Source: Actinoplanes palleronii (GTDB lineage: Bacteria; Actinomycetota; Actinomycetes; Mycobacteriales; Micromonosporaceae). From it: a stretch of DNA of 64,000 nt. Numbering within the stretch: position 1 is the first letter of the stretch; each line of letters begins with the position of its first letter. Made by a program: the position numbers and the translations under genes. Positions 17,342-27,131 of the stretch are shown here, piece by piece. The DNA lies in contig NZ_BOMS01000085.1 in assembly GCF_016862315.1 (NCBI RefSeq), positions 19,828 through 83,827 of the forward strand. The letters are read 5' to 3'. The notes beneath the pieces are model-generated. The model ran no database searches. It was not told the origin of the DNA and saw nothing but the letters and a program-made list of their open reading frames with translations.

Positions 17342-19495
17342 TCAGGCGGCGGGTGTGTGGAGTGGGCGGTGGGTGCCGAGGACCGGGTCGACCTGGTGCA
17401 TCAGGGCTTCGGCGATGTCGAAGTACATGCCGGTGATGCGCAGCCGGCCGGCGGCCTCGGCGGCCTGCACCACCGGGTAGGTACGCAGGTTGGCGAGTTG
17501 CTGCAGCACGTTGTCGGTGCAGCAGCGCTGCTCGTCGTCGACGTCGGTGAAGTGGACGCCGGAGAGGCCGAGCCAGTCGCCGAGGGCCGAGCCGGGCTGA
17601 GCCGCCCCGGACATCAGGGCGCGGACCGCCCCGCAGCCGGAGTGGCCGCACACCGTGATGGTGGTGACGCCGAGGACGTCCACGGCGTACTCGATGGCGG
17701 CGCCGACCGAGGTGTCACCGGCGGCCGGGCGCGAACGGTGACCCGGCGCCGGTTGGTGCGGCGGGACCAGGTTGCCGACGTTGCGGACGCAGAACAGGTC
17801 ACCCGGCCCGCTCGCGGTGATCAGGTTGGGCACCACGCGGGAGTCCGCGCACGTGATGAAGAGCTGTTCCGGGTTCTGCCCCTCGCGGGCCAGGGTGGCC
17901 AGGTGCGGCCGGACCATCGGGGCGACGCTGCGTTCGAACTCGGCGATGCCGGCCGCCATCGCGTCCCGGCGCTGGTGGTTGAGGCCCTGCCAGCGCGACC
18001 ACGAGCCGATCAGCCGCGGCGTGCTCTTGTTGCTGCCGAGCCGGCCCGAGGTGGCCTGGTGGAACCAGGAGTCGTGCACCTCGCGGATCCGGACCGTGCC
18101 GCCACCTTTGTGGTACGCGTCCGCCCAGTTCTTGATCGTCTCGAAGGCGCCGTGGTCGAGGTAGTCCAGGTGCAGCTCGACCTCGACCTCCTGGCCGGGC
18201 GGGATCGCGCCGAACTCCCGGGTGAGGCGGGCCGACTCGATGAACGCGCAGGTGCCGGCGATGTTCACCGACCACTGCCCGGGCGCCTGTTCGACGGTCT
18301 GGATCTCACAGCGGGTGAGCCGCCAGAGGATCATCGCGGCGGCCGTGACCATGCCGAGCGCGACCCCGGTGAGCAGGTCGACGGCGACCACCCCGATCGC
18401 GGTGACCAGGTAGGTGGGCAGTTCCCGGTGCCGGGCGTAGGTGCGGATCTGGCCCAGGTCGATCAGCCGGAGACCGACCACGATCAGCACGGCGGCCAGC
18501 ACCGCCATCGGGATCCGTTCCAGCAGCCCGGCGCAGAGCAGCACGAACGCCGCCACCCACACGCCGTGCATGATCGCCGAGGCGCGGGTCCGCGCGCCGG
18601 CGGCCACGTTCGTCGAGCTGCGGACGATCACGCCGGTCACCGGCAGACCGCCGAGCAGGCCGGAGACGGTGTTCGCGGCGCCCTGGCCGATCAGCTCCTT
18701 GTTGAGCCGGGCGCGCGGGCCGTCGTGCATCCGGTCCACCGCGACCGCGGAGAGCAGCGATTCGACGCTGGCGACGAGCGCGATGGTGAGCACCGCGACG
18801 GTGATCTGGCGCAGGGGCGCGTCCGGCCAGACCGGGGTGATCAGCTCGGCGAGCGGCTCCTCGGGAAGTTTGACCCGGGTCACGTCGGCGCCGGTGACGT
18901 GCGCCAGCACGGTCACTCCGACGACCGCGACCAGGGCGGCGGGCAGCAGCGAGATCGTGACGAAACGGGGCCAGAGGATCAGGACCGCGATGGTGAGCAG
19001 GCCGAGCGCCGCGGACAGGCTGTGGTGCTCGACGATCTGGGCGGGCAGGTCGCGCAGGTTCGCCCAGGCCGAGCTCTGCGGCGCGCCGCCGAGCAGCACG
19101 TGCACCTGGCTGAGCGCGATGACCAGCCCGATGCCGGCCAGCATGCCGTGCACGACGGCGGGTGAGAGGGCGAGGGCGGCGCGGCCCAGGCGGGACACGC
19201 CGAGCAGGATCTGGACGATCCCGGCGAGGGCCACGACCGCGGCGGTGCCGGCGAAGCCGAAGTCGGCCACCGCTCCCGCCACGATCACGGTAAGGCCCGC
19301 GGCCGGGCCGCTGACCTGGAGTGGGGCGCCACCTAGGGCGCCCGCGACGATGCCGCCGACAACAGCGGCGACCAATCCCGCGAGAAGCGGGGCCCCGGAT
19401 GCCGCGGCGATGCCGAGCGACAGCGGGATGGCGATCAGGAACACGACGATGGACGCCGGCAAGTCCCGGCGCAGGAACTGCGTCAAGTCGGACAT
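17342..19495 (-). CDS. SulP family anion transporter fused to beta-carbonic anhydrase
   Basis: 717 residues. The N-terminal half is a SulP/SLC26 transporter with about ten or more membrane helices, followed by a shortened STAS-like segment, then a beta-class carbonic anhydrase. Its zinc and catalytic residues are all present: C549, D551, R553 (TCADSRV) and H618, C621 (CGHSGCGAV). The fusion implies bicarbonate transport coupled to CO2 hydration; mycobacteria have a comparable fusion. ATG 19495 has no ribosome site, but a TATTTT hexamer ends six bases before it, suggesting a leaderless message. Confidence 0.92.
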   Translation of the reverse strand: MSDLTQFLRRDLPASIVVFLIAIPLSLGIAAASGAPLLAGLVAAVVGGIVAGALGGAPLQVSGPAAGLTVIVAGAVADFGFAGTAAVVALAGIVQILLGVSRLGRAALALSPAVVHGMLAGIGLVIALSQVHVLLGGAPQSSAWANLRDLPAQIVEHHSLSAALGLLTIAVLILWPRFVTISLLPAALVAVVGVTVLAHVTGADVTRVKLPEEPLAELITPVWPDAPLRQITVAVLTIALVASVESLLSAVAVDRMHDGPRARLNKELIGQGAANTVSGLLGGLPVTGVIVRSSTNVAAGARTRASAIMHGVWVAAFVLLCAGLLERIPMAVLAAVLIVVGLRLIDLGQIRTYARHRELPTYLVTAIGVVAVDLLTGVALGMVTAAAMILWRLTRCEIQTVEQAPGQWSVNIAGTCAFIESARLTREFGAIPPGQEVEVELHLDYLDHGAFETIKNWADAYHKGGGTVRIREVHDSWFHQATSGRLGSNKSTPRLIGSWSRWQGLNHQRRDAMAAGIAEFERSVAPMVRPHLATLAREGQNPEQLFITCADSRVVPNLITASGPGDLFCVRNVGNLVPPHQPAPGHRSRPAAGDTSVGAAIEYAVDVLGVTTITVCGHSGCGAVRALMSGAAQPGSALGDWLGLSGVHFTDVDDEQRCCTDNVLQQLANLRTYPVVQAAEAAGRLRITGMYFDIAEALMHQVDPVLGTHRPLHTPAA

Positions 19496-19501
19496 TGCGT
19501 A

Positions 19502-19507
19502 AAAATA
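19502..19507 (-). promoter_or_regulatory. Putative leaderless -10 of the SulP gene
   Basis: Read on the minus strand, TATTTT is followed by six bases and then the ATG at 19495. No -35 match is convincing, which is common for actinobacterial leaderless promoters. Confidence 0.45.
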
Positions 19508-19658
19508 CCGAGAAATGGTTACGGCAGCTTTACGACGCTCGTACGCCCAGGCAAAACACAGCTATGTGCCCGCAAATTCCCAGCTACCGGGAGAAAAGCC
19601 GCACAACCGGTCCGCCAAACCAAACAAAAGACCTTTTTGTGTACGGAACAGCAGGCGA

Positions 19659-20729
19659 CTACGCCTTCCAGACGTCCTGGTTCGCCTCGTACATCTCGCG
19701 GAGGATGGCCGGCACGTCGTAGGTCAGCTTCCAGTCCGGGAAGTGCTCCTCGAACCGGCCGGTGCCGCTGATCCACCACTGGTGGTCGCCCATCCGGTTC
19801 TCGTCGACGTATTCGGTGCGCGCCTCGCGGCCGGTGATCTCCTCGGCGATCGCGAAGGCCTCGATGTGGCTGCAGTTCGAGAACCGGCCGCCGCCCATGT
19901 TGTAGATCTCGGCGACCCGCGGGGCGCGGAAGAACGCCTCGAACGCGGAGACCAGGTCGTGCGAGTGGATCGCGTCGCGGACCATCTTGCCCTTGTAGCC
20001 GTAGATCTTGTAGAGCCGGCCCTCCATCACGCAGCGCATCACGTACGCCAGGAAGCCGTGCAGCTCCGCCGCCGAGTGACCCGGCCCGGTGAGCGTGCCA
20101 CCGCGGAACACCGAGGTCGGCATGTCGAAGTACCGGCCGTACTCCTGGACCATGACGTCGGCGGCCACCTTGCTCGCGCCGAAGACCGAGTGCATGCTGC
20201 TGTCGATCGACATGGTCTCGTCGATGCCGCCGTACCACTTGTGGTCCTCGGGCAGCTCCCAGCGGGTCTCCTGCTCGACCAGCGGCAGCGAGTTCGGCGT
20301 GTCGCCGTACACCTTGTTGGTCGAGGTGAAGATGAACGGCGCCTCGATCGCGTGCCGGCGGGTCGCCTCCAGCATGTTGATCGTGCCGACCGCGTTCACG
20401 TCGAAGTCGGTGAACGGCTCGCGGGCCGCCCAGTCGTGGCTCGGCTGCGCGGCGGCGTGGATCACCAGGCCGATGTTCTTGCCGAGCTTCGCGAAGAGCT
20501 GGTCCAGGCCTTCGCGGTCCCGGATGTCCAGCGAGTGGTGCGTGTAGCGGTCGCCGATCTCCTTGGTGAGCCGCTCCAGGTTCCACTTGGTGGAGCCGTC
20601 GGCGCCGAAGAAGTAGCCGCGCATGTCGTTGTCGACACCGACCACGTCCATGCCGAGGCCGGCGAAGTGGCGAACCGACTCCGAACCGATCAGACCGGCC
20701 GAGCCGGTGATGACGACGACGCTGCCCAT
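19659..20729 (-). CDS. NAD-dependent epimerase, CDP-paratose/tyvelose 2-epimerase-like
   Basis: 356-residue extended short-chain dehydrogenase. A Rossmann start (VITGSAGLIGSE) binds NAD, and TSTNKVYGDTPN plus GGGRFSNCSHIEA are characteristic of the nucleotide-sugar 2-epimerase group. The usual YxxxK catalytic tyrosine position reads SVFGASK, with Phe in place of Tyr; I recall FGASK in this branch, so it may be a family trait. GGAGG lies five bases before the ATG. Product sugar unknown. Divergent from the ATP-grasp operon and followed by the SulP gene on the same strand. Confidence 0.85.
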   Translation of the reverse strand: MGSVVVITGSAGLIGSESVRHFAGLGMDVVGVDNDMRGYFFGADGSTKWNLERLTKEIGDRYTHHSLDIRDREGLDQLFAKLGKNIGLVIHAAAQPSHDWAAREPFTDFDVNAVGTINMLEATRRHAIEAPFIFTSTNKVYGDTPNSLPLVEQETRWELPEDHKWYGGIDETMSIDSSMHSVFGASKVAADVMVQEYGRYFDMPTSVFRGGTLTGPGHSAAELHGFLAYVMRCVMEGRLYKIYGYKGKMVRDAIHSHDLVSAFEAFFRAPRVAEIYNMGGGRFSNCSHIEAFAIAEEITGREARTEYVDENRMGDHQWWISGTGRFEEHFPDWKLTYDVPAILREMYEANQDVWKA

Positions 20730-20925
20730 CAGGACCTCCGCGGGGATGTGGTGCCGACGCCCGAGGTTACCGGTAGCGACGAAGGCCCGGCCGCGCCGGT
20801 CGGTGTGTCGCGATCATCATGCTTGGCGCGAGCGCGAAACGGGCACGTCACAGATCTGCCACATCCGATGGGAAGGCTCCGGCGATACGAACGCTATGCC
20901 GGACTTGATAGCAGAGGCGGTCGCA

Positions 20926-23523
20926 ATGACGGAGTCCCTTCCGGCTTTGGATCCCCCCATGCCCGCCACGAATGCGCTCACCCTCGGTGCCGAGGAGGAG
21001 CTGCACGTCGTCGATCTGGCCACCCGGGAACTGGTGCCCCGGGCCCCGGAGGTGCTCGACCAGCTCGACCCGAAGCACTTCTCGGCCGAGCTGCACCGCT
21101 CGGTGGTGGAGACGAACACCCCGGTCAGCACGACCCTGGACGGTCTGCGCGAGGGCATCGCGGAACGCCGGCGGGCCGCCCTGGCGGTCGCCGAGTCGCT
21201 CGGGCTGGGCCTGGTCGCGGCCGGCACGGTGCCGCTCGTCGACCTGGACACCCTGCCGGTCACCCCGACCACCCGGTACCGCCGGATGCTCAGCGAGTAC
21301 CAGATGCTCGTCCGCGAGCAGCTGATCTGCGGCGCCCAGGTGCACGTCGGGGTGCCGGACCGGGACGAGGCGGTGTCGGTGGCCCAGCGGGTCGTCCCGG
21401 CGCTGCCGGTGCTGCTGGCGCTCTCGGCCAGCTCGCCGTTCTGGATGGGCGAGGACTCCGGGTATGCCAGTGCCCGCTCGCTGGTCTGGACGCGCTGGCC
21501 GACGGCCGGCGACAGCGGCGAGCTGCACTCCGCCGAGGAGTTCGACATGCTGGTCAACGACCTGATCGCGTCCGGCGCGATCAGCGACCCGAAGATGGTC
21601 TACTTCGACGTCCGGCCGTCCGCGCACGTGCCCACGGTCGAGCTGCGGGTCACCGACGCCTGCCCGGACGTGGACACCGTGGTGCTGCTGGCCGGTCTGT
21701 TCCGGGCGCTGGTCCGGCGGGCCCAGGAGGACTACCGGGCCGGCAAGCCGCTGCCTCCCTCGCGGCCCCCGTTGCACCGGGCCGCGATGTGGCGGGCGGC
21801 GCGCTCCGGCCTGGAGGGCGACCTGCTCGACCTGCCCCGCTCCCCGGTCGCGGTGCCGGCCGCCACCGCGGTCGAGCACCTGGTCGGCGAGCTGCGCCCG
21901 CACCTGGAGGCGCTCGGTGACTGGGAGCAGGTCTTCGACCTGTCCGCGCGGGCGCTGAGCCGGGGCAGTTCGGCCGCCCGGCAGCGCCGCGCGCTGCAGC
22001 GCCGCGGCCGGATCGCCGACGTGGTGGATCTGCTGGTCTCGGAGACGCGGGGCGGGGCCGCGGCTCCGGTTCCGGGTGGGACCGGGGCACCGGCCAGGCT
22101 CATTCCGTACGCGGTGGTCGGCGACGAGGCGTTCCCCGAGGACGCGGTCACCGACGAGTACGCGGACATGGTGCCGGTGCTCACCGCGCTCGGCGCCACC
22201 GGCCTGCGGCACCGGGAGGACGCCCGGGACGAGGAACAGCGCGCCAACGGCGTCACGTTCAGCGTGGCCGGCGAGGCGGCCACCCGGCTCTTCCCGTTCG
22301 ACCTGGTCCCCCGGGTCGTGCCGGCGACCGGCTGGACGGCGTTGCAGTCCGGGCTGACCCAGCGGGTCCGCGCCCTGAACGCGTTCCTCGCCGACGTCTA
22401 CGACGGGCGGCAGATCGTCGCCGACGGGATCATCCCGGAGTGGGTCATCGACGGCTCGCCCGAGCTGCGGGCCAGCGGCGCGCTGGTCGCCGGGCAGGGC
22501 ACCCGCGCCCAGGTGGCCGGTGTGGACCTGGTCCGTGACGAGGACGGCAAGTGGTGCGTGCTGGAGGACAACCTGCGGGTGCCGTCCGGCATCGCGTACG
22601 CCATGCAGAACCGCCGGCTGACCGAGAGCATCCTGCCCGAGCTGCCCCGGCCGCGGAACCTGATCCCGGTCGAGGACACCCCGCGGCTGCTCAAACAGGC
22701 GCTGCTGGCCTCGGCCAAGCCGTCCGCCGGCGACAACCCCTCGCTCGTGGTGCTGAGCCAGGGCCCGGACGACTCGGCCTGGTTCGAGCACCGGATGCTG
22801 GCCGAGGCGATGGGTGTGCCGGTGGTGCGCAGCACCGAGCTGTTCGTCGAGGACGGCCGGGTGCGGCGGCTGCGCGACGGCAAGCGCTACCCGGTGGACG
22901 TGATCTACCTGCGGATGGGCGAGGACAGCCTGGTGCACTCGCCGGGCGCGGACGGGATGCCGCTGGGCCCGAGCCTGGTCTCGGCGCTGCACGCGGAGAC
23001 GGTCACGCTGGCCAACGCGCTGGGCAACGGGATCGGCGACGACAAGGCCGTCTACGCGTACGTGCCCAAGATGATCGAGTACTACCTGAGTGAGAAGCCG
23101 CTGCTGGCGGACGTGCCGACGTACCTGTGCGGGGTGCCGGACCAGCGGGCCGAGGTGCTGTCCCGGCTCGACGAGCTGGTCAGCAAGCCGGTCGACGGGT
23201 ACGGCGGTGACCGGATCGTGATCGGGCCGCACGCGACCGCCGACGAGCTGGACGCGCTGCGGCGGCAGATCCGTACCGCCCCGCACCGGTGGGTGGCGCA
23301 GGACCTGGTCCGGCTCTCCACCCACCCGGTCTTCGACGGCCACCAGCTGGCGCCCCGGCACGTGGACCTGCGCGCGTTCGTCTTCACGGGCGGCGACGGG
23401 AGCAAGCCCGTGGTGGCGCCGGCCGCGCTGACCCGGGTGGCCCCGGCCGGCTCCATGATCGTCAACTCGTCGCGCGGCGGCGGCTCGAAGGACACCTGGC
23501 TACTCGCAGAGGGAGGCAAGTGA
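20926..23523 (+). CDS. GCS2-type carboxylate-amine ligase fused to circularly permuted ATP-grasp
   Basis: 865 residues. Residues about 15-370 are a glutamate-cysteine ligase family 2 (YbdK-like) domain (LGAEEELHVVD, then LICGAQVHVGVPD). Residues about 391-860 are a circularly permuted ATP-grasp ligase (VLEDNLRVPSGIAYAMQNR, YLRMGEDSLVHS, KPVDGYGGDRIVIG). Two ATP-dependent amide-forming modules in one chain suggest stepwise synthesis of a small peptide. ATG 20926 is chosen over 20896 because AGAGG lies eight bases upstream. The stop overlaps the amidotransferase start by one base (TGATG), so the two are coupled. Substrates are not determined by the sequence. Confidence 0.85.
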   Translation: MTESLPALDPPMPATNALTLGAEEELHVVDLATRELVPRAPEVLDQLDPKHFSAELHRSVVETNTPVSTTLDGLREGIAERRRAALAVAESLGLGLVAAGTVPLVDLDTLPVTPTTRYRRMLSEYQMLVREQLICGAQVHVGVPDRDEAVSVAQRVVPALPVLLALSASSPFWMGEDSGYASARSLVWTRWPTAGDSGELHSAEEFDMLVNDLIASGAISDPKMVYFDVRPSAHVPTVELRVTDACPDVDTVVLLAGLFRALVRRAQEDYRAGKPLPPSRPPLHRAAMWRAARSGLEGDLLDLPRSPVAVPAATAVEHLVGELRPHLEALGDWEQVFDLSARALSRGSSAARQRRALQRRGRIADVVDLLVSETRGGAAAPVPGGTGAPARLIPYAVVGDEAFPEDAVTDEYADMVPVLTALGATGLRHREDARDEEQRANGVTFSVAGEAATRLFPFDLVPRVVPATGWTALQSGLTQRVRALNAFLADVYDGRQIVADGIIPEWVIDGSPELRASGALVAGQGTRAQVAGVDLVRDEDGKWCVLEDNLRVPSGIAYAMQNRRLTESILPELPRPRNLIPVEDTPRLLKQALLASAKPSAGDNPSLVVLSQGPDDSAWFEHRMLAEAMGVPVVRSTELFVEDGRVRRLRDGKRYPVDVIYLRMGEDSLVHSPGADGMPLGPSLVSALHAETVTLANALGNGIGDDKAVYAYVPKMIEYYLSEKPLLADVPTYLCGVPDQRAEVLSRLDELVSKPVDGYGGDRIVIGPHATADELDALRRQIRTAPHRWVAQDLVRLSTHPVFDGHQLAPRHVDLRAFVFTGGDGSKPVVAPAALTRVAPAGSMIVNSSRGGGSKDTWLLAEGGK

Positions 23524-25295
23524 TGTGTGGCATCGCCGGTGAGATCAGATATGGCGAACGGCAGGCGGACGCCGAGGCGGTCCGGCGGATGCTGCCCTGC
23601 ATGCAGTCGCGCGGGCCGGACGGCGACGGGGTCTGGGAGCACGGACGGATCGTTCTCGGTCACCGGCGCCTGAAGATCATCGACCTGAGCGAGAACGGCG
23701 CGCAGCCGATGACCGACGACGAGCTGCGGCTCACCGTGGTCTTCAACGGCTGCGTCTACAACTACCAGGAGCTGCGCACCGAGCTGCAGGGGTACGGCTA
23801 CCGCTTCTTCTCCACCTCGGACACCGAGGTGATCCTCAAGGCGTACCACCGGTGGGGCGCCGACTGCGTCACGCACTTCCTCGGGATGTTCGCGTTCGCG
23901 GTGGCCGAGCACGACAGCGGGACGGTCACGCTGGCCCGGGACCGGCTCGGGATCAAGCCGATGTACCTGGCCGAGACGCCGGGGCGGTTGCGCTTCGCGT
24001 CGACGCTGCCGGCGCTGCTGGCCGCCGGCGGGGTGGACACCACCGTGGACAAGGTGGCGTTGCAGCACTACATGACGTTCCACTCGGTCGTCCCGGCGCC
24101 GCGGACCATGCTCGCCGGGGTCCGGAAGCTGCCGCCGGCCACGGTGCGGGTGGTCACCGCGGACGGGACCGTGTCCGAGCGGGTCTATTGGGAGGCGGGC
24201 TTCGATCGTACGAAATCGATGTCTTCCGACGAGTGGGCCGCAGCCGTGCGGGACAAGCTCAACCTCGCGGTGAAGCGGCGGATGGTCGCCGACGTGCCGG
24301 TCGGGGTGCTGCTCTCCGGCGGTCTCGACTCGAGTCTCATCGTGGCGCTGCTGGCCGAGCAGGGGCAGCACGGGCTCACCACGTTCAGCATCGGGTTCGA
24401 GTCGGGCGGTGGCGAGGCCGGCGACGAGTTCGCCTATTCGGACCTGATCGCCAAGCAGTTCGGCACCGAGCACCACCAGATCAAAATCGGGCACGACCGG
24501 TTCCTGCCGGCGGTGGACCGCACCGTCGCGGCGATGAGCGAGCCGATGGTCAGCCACGACTGCATCGCCTTCCACCTGCTCAGCGAGGACGTGGCAAAGC
24601 AGGTCAAGGTCGTACAATCAGGGCAGGGCGCGGATGAGATCTTCGCCGGTTACAGCTGGTACCCACCCCTCGCCGGCGTCCCCCGGGAGCAGGCCGCCGA
24701 GGCGTACGCGAAGGAGTTCTTCGACAGGCCGTTCGCGGCGCTGACGAAGCAGCTCAGCCCGGCCTGGATGCTCGAGGAGGACACCGCGGCGGCCTTCGTC
24801 GCGGCGAGTTTCGCCCGGCCCGGCGCGACCACCGCGGTGGACGCGGCACTGCGGCTCGACTCGCAGGTGATGCTGGTCGACGACCCGGTCAAACGGGTCG
24901 ACAACATGACTATGGCGTGGGGGCTGGAAGCACGCGTACCCTTCCTCGATCACGAGTTGGTGGAACTCGCCGCGGCCTGCCCGCCCGAGCTGAAACTGGC
25001 CTCGGACGGCAAGGGTGTGCTCAAGGACGCGGCGCGCGGGCTCGTGCCGGACGAGGTGATCGACCGCACCAAGGGCTACTTCCCGGTTCCGGGGATCCGG
25101 CACCTGGAGGGGACGATGCTGACGAAGGTGCGTGACGCTCTCCACGCGCCGGAGGCTCGCGCCCGCGGGCTGTTCCGGCCGGAGTACGTCGACGCGCTGC
25201 TCGCCGACCCGAACACTCCGCGCACCACGCTCGGGGCGAACCAGTTGTGGCAGCTCGCGCTGCTGGAGATGTGGTTACAGCACAACAAGATCTAG
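23523..25295 (+). CDS. asnO: N-acetylglutaminylglutamine-type amidotransferase (asparagine synthase family)
   Basis: 590 residues. Cys2 (MCGIAGEI) is the class II glutaminase nucleophile, and LSGGLDSSLIVALL is the ATP-pyrophosphatase loop of the synthetase half. Wording throughout (LGHRRLKIIDLSENGAQPM, HYMTFHSVVPAPRTML) matches the amidotransferase of the NAGGN osmolyte trio rather than housekeeping asparagine synthetase. It would amidate the C-terminus of a dipeptide made by the preceding ligase. One-base overlap with that ligase and an 11-base gap to the S9 peptidase make a three-gene operon. Confidence 0.88.
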   Translation: MCGIAGEIRYGERQADAEAVRRMLPCMQSRGPDGDGVWEHGRIVLGHRRLKIIDLSENGAQPMTDDELRLTVVFNGCVYNYQELRTELQGYGYRFFSTSDTEVILKAYHRWGADCVTHFLGMFAFAVAEHDSGTVTLARDRLGIKPMYLAETPGRLRFASTLPALLAAGGVDTTVDKVALQHYMTFHSVVPAPRTMLAGVRKLPPATVRVVTADGTVSERVYWEAGFDRTKSMSSDEWAAAVRDKLNLAVKRRMVADVPVGVLLSGGLDSSLIVALLAEQGQHGLTTFSIGFESGGGEAGDEFAYSDLIAKQFGTEHHQIKIGHDRFLPAVDRTVAAMSEPMVSHDCIAFHLLSEDVAKQVKVVQSGQGADEIFAGYSWYPPLAGVPREQAAEAYAKEFFDRPFAALTKQLSPAWMLEEDTAAAFVAASFARPGATTAVDAALRLDSQVMLVDDPVKRVDNMTMAWGLEARVPFLDHELVELAAACPPELKLASDGKGVLKDAARGLVPDEVIDRTKGYFPVPGIRHLEGTMLTKVRDALHAPEARARGLFRPEYVDALLADPNTPRTTLGANQLWQLALLEMWLQHNKI

Positions 25296-25306
25296 GGGGA
25301 CTCGCG

Positions 25307-27079
25307 TTGGAAGGTCAGCTCCACCGCATCGACGTGACCGTTCTGCCGACCGGCTTCTTCCGCCCAGCCGGTCTCGCCTCGGAGATCGCCGGTAACTGGT
25401 CACCGGCGTTGTCCCCGGACGGACGGCACGCGGCGTACGTCTCCGACCGCAGCGGCACTCCCGCCGTCTGGGTGCAACCGGTCGGCAGCGAACTGACCTT
25501 CCAGATAGCGTTCCCGGAACCGGTGACCGAGGTGGCGTGGTCGTCCGGCGGTGGCTGGCTGGCCTGCCAGATCGCACCGGGCGGCGCGCCCCGGCACGAG
25601 GTGTGGCTGGTCCGGCCGGACGGGTCGGACCCGCACCAGGTGGCCGGGTTCGGCGAGGACACCGCGGAGAACATGCGGTGGCTGCCCGGACGGCCGGTGC
25701 TCGCCCTGACCGAGAACCTGACCAGCACGGTCCTGGTCGACGTGGTGGCCGGGACCCGCGACGTGATCGCGAAGGGCGACCTGGTGTCGCTCTGCGACGT
25801 CGACCCGGCCGGGCGGTTCGCGCTGCTGCGGTACGGCCCGCGGGGCTCCCGCCGGATCGTGCTGCGGGATCTCGCCACCACCTTCGACGAGGTCATCACG
25901 CCGGGTGAGGTGGCGGTGTTCAGCCCCGGCGGCGGATGCGTCTACGCGCGCAGCGAGGACGGCGAGTTCCCGGCGCTGGTCCGGATCGCCGGCGGCACCA
26001 CCGAGGTGCTCGCGTCCGGCCCGGCCGAGGTCGAGTCGTTCGCGGTGACCGCGGACGGGCGCACGGCCGCGCTGCTCTGGAACGTCCGCGGCGGCGAATC
26101 CCTGCTGGAACTGCTCGACCTGGACCACGACGGCCACGGCCAGAAGCAGTCGGTGCCGCTGCCCGGCGCGGTCGTCACCGGGTTGTGCTGGAGCTTCGAC
26201 GGCTCGACCCTGGCGTTCACCGCCGAGGGACCGGGCCAGCCGCACGGGGTCTGGGCCTGCGACCGGGACGGCGCGAACCTGCGGGCGATCTCGGCCGAGC
26301 CGGCCGCCGTCGACGCGGTGCACCCGACGCTGGCGACGTTCCCGGCGCACGACGGGCGCACGCTGACCGGGTGGCTGTTCACCCCGGCCGGCACCGGGCC
26401 GCACCCGACGGTGATCTGGCTGCACGGCGGGCCGGAGGCGCAGGAGCGTCCGGGGCACGGGCCGCTGTTCCAGTCGCTGGTCCGGCGCGGGATCGCGGTG
26501 CTGGCACCCAACGTACGGGGGTCGTCCGGGTTCGGGCGCGACTTCGTGAACGCCGACAACATCGGGCTGCGGTACGGCGCGATCGAGGACGTCCGGTCCT
26601 GCGTGACGTACCTGCGGGAGGCCGGGATCGCCAACCGGGTCGGCGTGATGGGCCGCTCGTACGGCGGGTACCTGACGCTGGCGGCGCTGTGTGCGTACCC
26701 GGAGCTGTTCGACGTCGGCATCGACGTCTGCGGGATGTCGAACTTCGCGACGTTCTACGAGCACACCGAGCCGTGGATCGCGTCCGCCGCGATCAGCAAG
26801 TACGGCGACCCGGGCGCGGACGCCGACCTGCTGCGCGACCTGTCGCCGATCCACCGGATCGACCGGCTGCGGGCGCCGCTGATGGTGGTGCACGGCGAGA
26901 ACGACAGCAACGTGCCGGTGATCGAGGCGGAGCAGGTGGTGGCGGCGCTGGCCGCTCGCGGGATGCCGCACCGCTATCTGCTGTTCCCGGGCGAGGGGCA
27001 CGAGCTGCTGCACCGCTCGTCCCGGGCCGCCTACCTCCGCGAGACCATCGACTGGCTCACCACCCACCTCCAGCCCTGA
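25307..27079 (+). CDS. S9 family (prolyl oligopeptidase-type) serine peptidase
   Basis: 590 residues, no signal peptide. The first ~350 residues form a WD40-like beta-propeller (repeats such as WSPALSPDGRHAAYVSD) that gates the active site, and the rest is an alpha/beta hydrolase with S451 (GRSYGGYL), D533 (HGENDSNVP) and H565 (GEGHELLH). The TTG start at 25307 is preferred because GGGGGA lies six bases upstream; longer frames invade the amidotransferase. In classical NAGGN trios the third gene is an M42 peptidase, so this S9 enzyme may fill the turnover role; this is inference. Confidence 0.88.
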   Translation: MEGQLHRIDVTVLPTGFFRPAGLASEIAGNWSPALSPDGRHAAYVSDRSGTPAVWVQPVGSELTFQIAFPEPVTEVAWSSGGGWLACQIAPGGAPRHEVWLVRPDGSDPHQVAGFGEDTAENMRWLPGRPVLALTENLTSTVLVDVVAGTRDVIAKGDLVSLCDVDPAGRFALLRYGPRGSRRIVLRDLATTFDEVITPGEVAVFSPGGGCVYARSEDGEFPALVRIAGGTTEVLASGPAEVESFAVTADGRTAALLWNVRGGESLLELLDLDHDGHGQKQSVPLPGAVVTGLCWSFDGSTLAFTAEGPGQPHGVWACDRDGANLRAISAEPAAVDAVHPTLATFPAHDGRTLTGWLFTPAGTGPHPTVIWLHGGPEAQERPGHGPLFQSLVRRGIAVLAPNVRGSSGFGRDFVNADNIGLRYGAIEDVRSCVTYLREAGIANRVGVMGRSYGGYLTLAALCAYPELFDVGIDVCGMSNFATFYEHTEPWIASAAISKYGDPGADADLLRDLSPIHRIDRLRAPLMVVHGENDSNVPVIEAEQVVAALAARGMPHRYLLFPGEGHELLHRSSRAAYLRETIDWLTTHLQP

Positions 27080-27086
27080 CCCGCGC

Positions 27087-27131
27087 TGTGTGTGAAGTTC
27101 GGGCGCGCTCCGCACCCGAACTTCACACACA
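27087..27131. terminator. Long hairpin after the S9 peptidase gene
   Basis: Perfect 17-base arms (TGTGTGTGAAGTTCGGG, 27087-27103; CCCGAACTTCACACACA, 27115-27131) around an 11-base loop, starting eight bases past the stop. The right arm is the start of the first 61-base tandem repeat. No T tract; probably a bidirectional barrier between convergent genes. Confidence 0.8.

Noticed and set aside
20848..23361. 837-codon open frame antisense to the GCS2/ATP-grasp gene
   Set aside because: Arg/Gly/Pro-rich composition without any family motif; third-position GC bias of the plus-strand gene creates it.
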